DNA of 64,000 bases from Dryas octopetala (Eukaryota > Streptophyta > Magnoliopsida > Rosales > Rosaceae): contig OY992833.1 in NCBI GenBank assembly GCA_963921425.1, positions 8,721,738 to 8,785,737 of the forward strand, in the 5' to 3' direction. The position numbers and the translations under genes were made by a program. The notes under the pieces were generated by a model. It searched no databases and was not told the origin of the DNA. It saw only the letters and a list, made by a program, of their open reading frames with translations. Below are positions 55,243 to 64,000 of the stretch, one piece after another. Each line of letters starts with the position of its first letter. Position 1 is the first letter of the stretch.

Positions 55243-56853
55243 GTTGAACTAGGAAACCTAACCCAACTAGGGAAATGAGTCCTAATGACACTAGGAGACC
55301 CCAGGGGCAATATGGTCATTACGAGAAGTCGAAATGGATAAGGAATCTCTCATTTTCAAGGAATCCTAGTTGCACCAGGAAATGTTGGTCAAGGTTCCAG
55401 AAGCTTCCAGAAGGTGGTGGACATCCATGGAAATGAATGGAGTGAAGAAATGAATTTGATTCAAATGGAAATGAGGGGCAAAATGGGAAGTCAAAAGTGG
55501 AGGGCCCATGGGCCCTAGGGTTGCCGAACCAAGATGGGCCATGCATGCACATGCATGGGCCCAAACCCTAGCAGCCCAAAGGCCATGCGCAAGGAGGAAG
55601 ATGGCAGCCCATGCATGCGCATGCATGCCATGCAAACCCTAGCAGCCAAGGGGGCCCATGCACAAGCCCAAGATGCAAGCCCAAGGTGGAAGCCCATGAA
55701 GTGAAACCCTAGCCCATCTTGTGCAAGCCACCTCAGCCCAACACATGTGAGCCCAAAGCACATCAAGGTCCAAGACCAGCAGCCCATGCGCCAAGGAGGG
55801 GGCCCTAGCTGACTTGCATGCGCCCCTTAAGCCCAAAAGAAGCAGCCCATGCCGCAAGGCCCTGATGCACCTAACCCTAGCTGAAGCCGCAAGCAACAAG
55901 GAGAGGGAAACCTAGCAGCCGCAAGTTTTCTCCTCCTTGCCTCTCAAGGAATGCACTTCTATATATACCCCTTTCATTCAGAACCCTAGGGATGACTTTT
56001 TCTCACCTCCTACTCCAGCCGAAATTCTATTTAGGTCTTTAGTTTTATTTTTCTGTTTTAGGTTATTGTTTAGTTTAATTCTTGGGAGGGGAGCCGAATT
56101 CAGAGGGTTCTAGAGAGAGAAGGTGGCGTGACAAGTGAGAGAGAGAAGGACCAGCCTGCTGCCTCAAGCCCTAGCTCACCTTGCCGTGAGTTCCTCCTGC
56201 TTGCTAGGTGCCTCCTTCTTCCTCTCTCCTTGCCGCAGCCACCCTAGTGTTTGCATCTCTGATTTTGCTTCTTTTTCCTTCTAGTTTCTATTTTAATTGT
56301 TGGTTTATGCTACTGAATTTATTTAATTAAGTTTCTGAATTTATTTAATGCATGATTCTGATTTCATTTAATTTATGCAATTTAATTTAGTCGTTTAGTT
56401 TATGCTTTTAGTTTTGCATTTCTGATTTCCTTTAGCAAGCATGAATTGGGACTTTGTTTATTTGTTAGTTTCTGTTTTTTTTATTTTATTTAATTATGTA
56501 GGTTAGTTATTCTATCTTGCATGTTAGTTGTATGTCGATTAATGGATTTGCATGTTCTAACAAATCGTTTATCCATCTCTTGGTCTGTTAGTTTGATGTT
56601 TGCACGTATTAAATTTCCACTATCTATTAGAACCCCCGTCACTAGTTGTTTGCATCCTTTGACTGGCCACCTTAGGGTAATTGCATCTAGTTTATCTGTT
56701 AGGTTTAGCTGTGAAATAGTCAAAGACACTAAACCACAAGTAACAAGGGAATAAGGGATTATTCTTGGTAGTGGGCTTGATGCGATTCATGCACTTGCGA
56801 GTAAACTTAGAATGAGATAATTGTTTATTTTGTTCTAAGAAAACACATCAACA
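55143..56853 (+). repeat. Deleted family B LTR of element L
   Basis: Resembles the F LTR from the palindrome array onward. It starts in a 19-bp repeat expansion (55143-55242), has a TATA-like box at about 55959-55968, loses about 0.5 kb at 56775 (GGTAGTGGGC joined to TTGATGCGATTC) and ends CATCAACA at 56853. Confidence 0.8.
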
Positions 56854-57086
56854 AATCCTCATTTAACTAGGATTTCAGCTCTTTTCCTGGTTTGACCAGG
56901 AATTGACCCATTTTCCTAGTTTGACCAGGAAATGTTCCAAAACGGCTCCATTTGCTCCTATTTCATATTTATGCTTCATTCAACCTAAAAACACAAAAAC
57001 AAGACAACAGACACAAAAGGATCGAGTTCTAACACTCTAGGTTAGGGAGTTAGTTTCATAAAATAGCGTAAAATAAACACTCATCA
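56854..57086 (-). repeat. Family C LTR fragment
   Basis: Matches the last 230 bp or so of the family C LTR (to 16185), ending CTCATCA. Its other end is lost at the junction with the L LTR. Confidence 0.8.
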
Positions 57087-58023
57087 GCTTGCGGCAACAG
57101 CTAGGGTTTCTAGCTTGTGGGCTTGCGGCAAAGGCATGGCCTTTTGGGCTTATGTGGCGCATGCAAGTCAGCTAGGGCTTCCCTCCTTGCACATGGGCTG
57201 CTGGTCTTGGGCTTTGATGGTGCATTGGGCTCATGGGCTGAAGTGACTTGCACAAGATGGGCTAGGGTTTCTCTTCATGGGCTTCCACCTTGGGATTGTA
57301 CCTTGGGCTTGTGCATAGGCCTTCTTGGGCTGCTAGGGTTTGCATGGCATGCGTGCGCATGCATGGGCTACCACCTTGGACCTTGCGCATGGGCTTGGGC
57401 TGCTAGGGTTTGGCGCATGCATGTGCATGCATGGCCCATCTTAAGTTAGGCATCCCTTAGGCCCGTGGCCCATTTGACTTGTTGACTTCCATCTTTGACC
57501 CTTGACCATTGACTTTTGACTACCCATTTTGCCCCTCATTTCCATTTGAATTCAAATTCATTTCTTCCCTCTATTCATTTCCATGGATGTCCACCACCTT
57601 CTAGAAGCTTGTGGAACCTTGACTTTGTAGAGTTGACTTTGACCAACATTTCCTAGTGCAACTAGGATTCCTTGAAAATGAAGGATTCTTTATCCATTTC
57701 GACTTCTTGTAATGACCATATTGCCCCTGGGGTCTCCTAGTGCCATTAGGACTCCTTTCCCTAGTTGGGTTAGGTTTCCTAGTTCAACCAGGATTTCCTG
57801 TTCCAATCAGGATTTCTCATTTCTGGCTCCGCAATGATGGTTCTGGACTTGATGTTTCCTAGTGTGACTAGGAATCCTCATTTGACTAGGATTTCTGCAC
57901 TTTTCCTGGTTTGACAAAGATTTCACTCGTTTTCCTAGTTTGACCAGGAAATGTCTCAAAATGGCTCCATTTGCTTCTTTTTCTCATTTCTGCTTCATTT
58001 GACCTGAAAATACAAAAACAAGA
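57087..58023 (-). repeat. Family B LTR fragment
   Basis: Matches about 51480-52335 of the E 5' LTR, with W-box cores and a palindrome array (about 57650-57950). Both ends are cut by neighbouring LTRs. Confidence 0.78.
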
Positions 58024-60156
58024 TGTTGAATATTTTCTTAGAACAAAATAAACATCTATTTTATTTCAAGTATACTCGCAAGTGCACGAATCGCATCAGT
58101 AGCAAAGCGTACAAGCACGAGGTCGATCCCATAGGGAATGGTTAATACACAACAAATCAATTCAATTAATCAATAGAATAACTAAATGGGGGGTTTTGGA
58201 AAATGGAAACACACGCACACATCACCACACGCACACACCCTTTATTCTATCTTGCAATGTTAAGTTTTCAGTTTCAAATCAGATAAGCATGCAATAACCA
58301 TCCAAGGCTAATGACAGTTAATTTGAACACAACATATTAAAGTTTGACTGCTAAAAAGGTTTTGCTAGTTACTTTCTCGCAATTGTTCTCCTAATGCATA
58401 AACTAAGAGCTTCTTGGGCCTTCCTTAGCCAGTTAACCTACATGTTCCCTAGTTCAAGCTAAGGCAGCTGTTACCCATGCAGGAGTCATTAAGTTTTATG
58501 AGAACGTCAAACATGCACAACATATAAGCTTTGACTTTTTTTTTATAGAGGTCGCCCAAGCCCACTACCAAGAATAATCCCTTATTCCCTGTTACTTGTG
58601 GTTTAGTGTCTTTGACTATTTCACAACTAAACCTAACAAATAAACTAGATGCAATTACCCTAAGGTGGCCAGTCAAAGGATGCAAACAACTAGTGACGGG
58701 TTCTAATAGATAATGGAAATTTAATACATGCAAACATCAAACTAACAGACCAAGAGACGGATAAACGATTTGTTAAAGCATGCAAATCCAATAATCAACC
58801 TACAACTAACATGCAAGATAGAATAAATAAACTTACATAATTAAAATAGAAAAGGAAATCAGAATAATATAATTAAATTCCCAATCCATGTTGGAAAGCA
58901 AACTAATTAAACAAAACAATTAAAAACTAGAATTCCAAAAGAAAAACAAAGAGAACATCCTTAGAGAGTGGCAGCAGCGGCACAAGGTGGCAACGGCGGC
59001 ACAAGGTGGCAGCAGCGGCACAAGGTGGCAGCGGCTCGACTCCTTCCTCCTCCTTCGGTTCAGCAGAAAAATAAAGAAAGAGAGATGATGGTGGCTGCGG
59101 CAAGGGAAAAGAAATAATGGGGGCTGCTAGGGTTCCTAGGCTGCGTGAGAAAAGAAAGAGAGAGAAAGGAGGCTAGGGTGTGCGGCAAGAAGAGAGAGAG
59201 ACTAGGCTAGGGTTTTTGAAATTTCAGAGAGAAGATCCTTTGAGTTATAAAGATGTATTTATAGAGGAGAATGGGGCTGAGATTTCTCTTTCTCTTCAAT
59301 GTGGGATAAGTGCATTCCTTGCACACCAAGACTTATAATTTTCGGCCAAACATGGGCCTTGGGCTGATTTGGGCTCTTTTTGGGCGTAACTCCGTTTTCA
59401 GCTCGCGGAACTGCTGCGCTACCTCCACTAAAATGACTATATCTTGAGCTAGAAAACTCGGAATCAAAATCCGTAAAATTCCCTGCGAAGCTAACATCTG
59501 TATCTTTCCAACCATATATGGCATGCTACCTGATTCCTTCTGGAGAATTACAGAATTGCTGTCGAAATTGGTGCTCTATTTTCCAGGGTTTTGACTTCTT
59601 TTTCAGCTAGGATTCCTTGGGCTTTCTCTTTGTACGCGTGATGGGCTAGGGTTTCCTTTAAAAGAACATGGGCTGGCTGCAACAAGCAAGTGGCGTGATG
59701 GGCTTTAGGGATGCATGGCTTGCGCATGGTTGTATGACTTGGGCTGAATGGGCTGCAAGCATGCAAATAATGTGTTGGGCTGCCACCTCACCATTCTTGT
59801 GGATTTCGACTTCACCTAGGCCCAAAGCCCAATTGACTTCATGACATGATATGGTTGACCCTTAACCATTGACTTTGACTTCCAATTTTACCCCTCTCTC
59901 CCTCTTGGATTCAAATTCATTCCTCCATCTGATTCCATGGATGTCCACCACCTTCTAGAAGCTTCTGGAACCTTAACTTGATTGAGTTGACTTTGACCAA
60001 CCTTTCCTAGTCCAACTAGGATTTCTTGTAAATGAAAGATTCCTTATCCATTTTGACTTCTCGTAATGACCATATTGCCCCTGGAGTCTCCTAGTGTCAT
60101 CAGGACTCCTTCCCCTAGTAGGGTTAGGTTTCCTAGTTCAACCAGGAATTCCTGTT
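58024..60156 (-). repeat. Family C LTR, truncated
   Basis: Starts TGTTGAATATTTTC and aligns with 13736 to about 15876, lacking the final 310 bp or so. It has a GGTGGCAGC repeat (about 58967-59034), TATA-like box (59255-59266) and the shared upstream block (about 59350-59570). It joins a family D LTR at about 60156. Confidence 0.82.
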
Positions 60157-61649
60157 CCTAGGTTTGCGCAAGGGGCTGTTTGTTTATGCATATGGGCTTA
60201 AGTGAAATAGGCCTTGGTCCATTAGGTCAAATTACATCAATCCCACATTGATGAGGAATAGGAATAGCAGCCCCACTCACCTCTATAAATACATCTTTAA
60301 AAATCAGAAAAAGGGTTCTGAAGTTGCTCTCTCTTCTTTTAATTTTCGGAAACTCTAGCAGCCCCATCACCTTGCTCTTGCCGCAACCCTAGTAGCCTTC
60401 TTCTTTTCTTATTCTTTTCTTGCCGCAGCCTACACTCTTCCTCTTCTCTCTCTTTTTCCTTTTCTTTTCTGGCCAAACCCTAGCAGCCACCTCCTCTTGT
60501 TTTTCTTTTATTTTGTGCTTAACTGAAGAAGGAGGAAAGAGTCAAGCCGCAGCCACCACCACCTAGCCGTGCCACCTAGCTGCAGCCACCTCCAGCAGCC
60601 ACGCCATTACCACTTTGCTGCCACCTTGCCGAGCACCTCAGCCACCTTGCCGTGGAGCCCAAGGCCGAGCAGCACCATTGCAACACCACCCTTGCAGCCG
60701 CACCTCCACCTTGCTGCCTCGGCTTGATCTCTCTTCCTTTTATTTTTATTTACATTGTTTTAATTATGCATCGTCTATTTGTGGATTTAATTATGTGTGG
60801 CTAAATATTGGGCTAGGGCTAGGATGAAGCCCTAGTGTTGCTATTTACTTTCACTATGGATTATTAATATTTTAATTATTTACATGTTGACAAATCTTGG
60901 ATCTCTGTTTAAATTGACTCTATTTGTTTCACATCTTTGACTGATCACCTTAGGTTGCATGCATCTAGATTTATGTCGTGGAACTAAACAAGCTCGAAAG
61001 GATGACAGTTTCAATAGGCAACAAGTGGATATCCTAAGATAATATTCATGAGAAAAGAGATCATAGAGGACATAGGGTACATTAATTTGGAGTTATGCAC
61101 TATGTGTTTGTCACTCTCACAGATTGTAATGACTCTTGCATGGGTAACAGCTGCCTTAGCTTAGAACTATGGAACATGCAAGTTAACTGGTTAAGGAAGG
61201 CCCAAGAAGCTCTTAGTTTATGCACAGTAAGGGGAGTAATTGCTAAAAGTAACTAGCCAAACCTTTTAGTAGACAAACTTTGTTGGCATGTTTATATATT
61301 TATTGTTAATATCCATAGTAAAGTGAATGGTATGCTAGTGGTGCATTCTGACCCCTAGTGTTTCTTTATTATTGTTTTATCCAAAATCATTCAGTTTGTT
61401 ATTTTAAAGTTTTGTTATTTATCTGTTAGTTTAGTCTAGTCTTAAAAACCAATCAAAACCCCCTATTTGCGTGTGTGAGTTAGAGTTGAGTTAATTGAAT
61501 TTAATTGAGTTAGAAATCATACACTAGTACAATTCCCTGTGGGATCGACCTCGTATTTGTAAGCTTTGCTACTTAGCGATTCGTGCACTTGCGAGTTAAC
61601 CTAGAGCTCAGGAAATGTTATTTAATTTGCTCTAGGAAAACATACAACA
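60157..61649 (+). repeat. Truncated family D 5' LTR of element J
   Basis: The last 1.5 kb of a family D LTR: TATA-like box (60283-60291), CCTTAGC/GCTAAGG-type block (about 61148-61195), GTGGGATCGACCTCGT module (about 61541-61556), end CATACAACA at 61649 followed by the primer site. The upstream region is missing. Confidence 0.83.
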
Positions 61650-61655
61650 AGTTTT

Positions 61656-61673
61656 TGGTGCCGTTGCCGGGGA
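61656..61673 (+). promoter_or_regulatory. Primer-binding site, tRNA-Asp type with one mismatch (element J)
   Basis: TGGTGCCGTTGCCGGGGA, one T for C change, six bases after the LTR end. Confidence 0.85.
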
Positions 61674-61805
61674 ATTGTTATTTGTGTTGATTGTTAGTTT
61701 AATTAACTTTAGTTAAGTCATTTTAGTTAGGTTTTATTTTCTGTTTTTATTTTTATTTTTTTATTTTTTGTTCTTCTTACTGATTTCTCTTGTTTCTAAG
61801 GTACA

Positions 61806-62003
61806 ATGGAAGAATCAAATTCGAAGATCACTCCTCTTTCACGTGTAGAAGGCCAAAAGGTGTTGAGTGCGTACAAGGGAAGGCCGAGACTCAATTGGAC
61901 ACCATTAAGGATGAGGTCGACTCTTGTGTCACCGAAAGGGAGTGAATCTGAAGACGCATACGAAGAGGAGAAATCAGAAGAAGAAGTCGAGGAGACCTTA
62001 TAG
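61806..62003 (+). CDS. 65-codon leader frame of element J gag, closed by TAG
   Basis: Same ATG, length and terminal TAG (62001-62003) as the D copy at 24465-24662, with only a few amino-acid changes. The following gag is in the same frame. No known domain is recognised. Confidence 0.55.
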   Translation: MEESNSKITPLSRVEGQKVLSAYKGRPRLNWTPLRMRSTLVSPKGSESEDAYEEEKSEEEVEETL

Positions 62004-62686
62004 CCAAATGCATCTCAAATGAGAGTACCTTTGAGTGATTATTCGTTTCCAACGCTTCTAGCTCAACCTACGTGCATTGCTTACTCTCAAGTGGAAGCTG
62101 ATTTTGAACTATCAAGTGGGACAATCAAACTTCTTCCAATATTTCATGGTTTAGAAGGAGAGGATCCCTATGTGCATATTAAGGAATTTCATGCAATATG
62201 CGAGATTGGCAAGCTGAGGGGGTTCAGCAATGAACAAAGGAAGTTGAGGTTATTTCCATTCTCTCTTAAAGATAAAGCTAAACATTGGTTGTTTTCCTTG
62301 CAGGTCGCTTCTATTAAAACATGGGAAGAACTGGCATCCAAGTTTCTGTTGAGGTTCTATCCAGTTAGCAAGACTACCATTGTGAGGAAGAAGATCTTAG
62401 GGTTTACACAATCAGAGAAGGAAGTGTTTCATGAGAGTTGGAAAGGTACCAAGAGCTTCTGACTTCGTGTCCACACCATAATTTTGCCCCATGGATGCAG
62501 ATTGAGTACTTTTATGAGGGTTTGTTAGATCAAGATCGTAATATGGTGGACATGACATGTGGAGGAGCATTGAAGAAGAAGACTTTTGAAGAAACATGGA
62601 CACTCTTTGACACATTCGCGTTAAGTTCACAGCAGTGGAATAGACGAAAAAGAGTGGAAAAGAAATTAGCTATAGAAGCTGAGATG
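62004..62686 (+). pseudogene. Broken gag of autonomous Athila-like element J
   Basis: About 227 codons of Gag core, homologous to the D gag (24449 downwards). A one-base loss in a G run near 62439-62441 shifts the frame, and a family A LTR interrupts the gene at 62687. No pol remains in the window. Confidence 0.85.
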
Positions 62687-62940
62687 TGTTGCTCCTTTTT
62701 GTACAACTTGTTTTACTTGGAATTTAGAAACGAATACCAAGTTGTAGCTCGCAAGAATACGAATCGCTCATGTAAGCATAGCGTATAAGTACGAGGTCGA
62801 TCCCACGAGGAATAGGTAAATACACATCAAACCAATTCAACTTACAAATTAGAATAACCAAACACACACACACGGCAGGGGGGTTTGTAGATTGTTAAAC
62901 TCACACACACCACACAAATATAAACAATTGCAATGCTAAG
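62687..62940 (-). repeat. Start of a family A LTR inserted in J gag
   Basis: Begins TGTTGCTCC as at 3727 and 8144 and aligns for about 254 bp before being interrupted by another repeat. AGATG (62682-62686) is the expected target duplication, with its partner to the right of the window. Confidence 0.85.
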
Positions 62941-64000
62941 TGAAAGTTTAATTTAGGTGATCTATTCACTTAATAAACTTGATTAATTTCACTTTCAGTG
63001 ATCGGACCCCAATTTTTGGTTTATGTGATCACTCAGGAACTAGTCAAACAAACACAACTCAGACGGTTCAGTAACGAAAATATGAAACTCCAGATTGACT
63101 TCTAAAAACCAAAAATCACTTCTGTAAACCACACAAATCAAACACACCAAGGATCAAGTGACATCCTATACACTCAGAGGACCCATCACAGTAGGCATCC
63201 CAGTGTTATCCACAACTACAGTGGTGTGTGATTAGCTAGACAGTTATATAAGGCATATATCAATTTCCAGCATATAGCTACAGTACAGATTTGTGTTTAA
63301 ACGTTGAGTGAGTCAGTAAGCATAACAACACAAACAAGGAAGACAAATGCACACAAGATGTTCACCCAGAAAAACCACAAAGGGTAAAAACTGGGGGTCT
63401 ATCCAGCTGACCAAGCAATCCACTAAATAAGAAGTTCAATACAAAGGGAGCACACAGCACACAAGCTCAATCACTAAGTCTTAGACTAAGTGGCAGCTTT
63501 CTTACCCCTTTGTGCAACTTCCATAAGCAAGGCAATCGGTCATTCATGAAGAAGGCAGCTCCACTCCAAGCTCATCAACCCATGGCACCAATTCGCACCA
63601 AGCCCAGTAGATTCATCAATGCATGAACATGATATGCCAATGTAGGATTCTTTAAAAAAAAAGATCAACCTTCTCAAGCTAGAGGCATGAAAAAGTTGAT
63701 ATTGAATCCTTCAACTAAAATCTAAAATGAATGTGTTTGAAGAATATATGAAAAGATTTAAACACTCAAACCCATTTAGAATTTTAGATGAAACAAAACA
63801 AGTTCAGAAAATCTTTTTGATTTTTAAGAATTAAAAGAACATTTTCTGAAATGTTAAAGATGAGCACTTAACCTGAAAAATACCCAGGCATAAAACCCGA
63901 AAAATACTCACTCAAAATGCTCAAACACACACCCAAAAAGATCTGAACGGAATGCACACTATACTCGTACACACCCACGCAACTTTCATGTTTGCCCGAG
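62941..64000. mobile_element. Left end of an unidentified repeat, probably an LTR retrotransposon
   Basis: The family A LTR breaks at CTAAG and unrelated sequence starts TGAAAGTTTAATTT. The first 57 bp carry inverted ends (TGAAAGT at 62941-62947, ACTTTCA at 62991-62997). The remaining kilobase is A-rich without a coding frame; the GGGTAAAAACTGGGG-type stretch near 63381-63398 resembles segments seen in LTR regions of other plant retrotransposons. Family and orientation are unknown. Confidence 0.5.

Overview
This window is plant nuclear DNA made almost entirely of nested LTR retrotransposons of the Ty3/gypsy superfamily, Athila-like lineage. The lineage call rests on the pol sequence (D-L-G-A protease, F-M-D-D reverse transcriptase, integrase ending in a GPY module with no chromodomain) and on primer-binding sites complementary to the 3' end of plant tRNA-Asp(GTC). 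No host gene, tRNA, rRNA or CRISPR array was seen. A eudicot is likely, but the species cannot be read from the sequence.

Layout, left to right. 1-10376: minus-strand tandem LTR-I-LTR-I-LTR array of a non-coding family (A); its left end lies outside the window. It sits in the gag-protease gene of a plus-strand gag-only element H1 (gag remnant 10377-10896, 3' region to 12951, 3' LTR 12952-13735 plus 20846-22390). That LTR is split by a complete non-coding minus-strand element C (13736-20840, target duplication TGCCG). H1 itself lies in the broken minus-strand gag-pol gene of element D (22391-24662). D's 5' LTR (24803-53513) is split by a plus-strand solo LTR (25753-27960, duplication GCAGC) and by a 24-kb element E (28430-52418, duplication GCATG).

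E is a minus-strand gag-only element. Its gag is interrupted by a plus-strand composite (32619-49548, flanked by GAAAA): first G, with an intact 1365-codon pol reading frame lacking its gag front, then F, with a complete gag-protease gene, a 3' region and a full 3' LTR. The 3' region of G carries a solo LTR T (37583-41874), which in turn contains another solo LTR S (37616-39264, duplication GAAAT). 53514-62940 is an older scrap-yard of truncated LTRs, a reverse transcriptase scrap, a gag-only 3' region and a broken autonomous gag J. A further unidentified repeat starts at 62941 and runs out of the window.

How the parts relate: autonomous Athila-like elements (D, G, J, K) encode or once encoded Gag, protease, reverse transcriptase, RNase H and integrase. 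Gag-only elements (E, F, H1, L) and fully non-coding elements (A, C) keep the tRNA-Asp primer site, polypurine tract and long LTRs, so they probably depended on proteins supplied in trans. All families share non-coding modules: palindrome arrays in the LTR upstream region, a GTGGGATCGACCTCGT module near the LTR 3' end, three polypurine-like tracts per element, and a TTGGGAGGCAACCC hairpin after the last gene. These shared cis modules, and covarying hairpins in a minisatellite of solo LTR T, are the most interesting unexplained structures.
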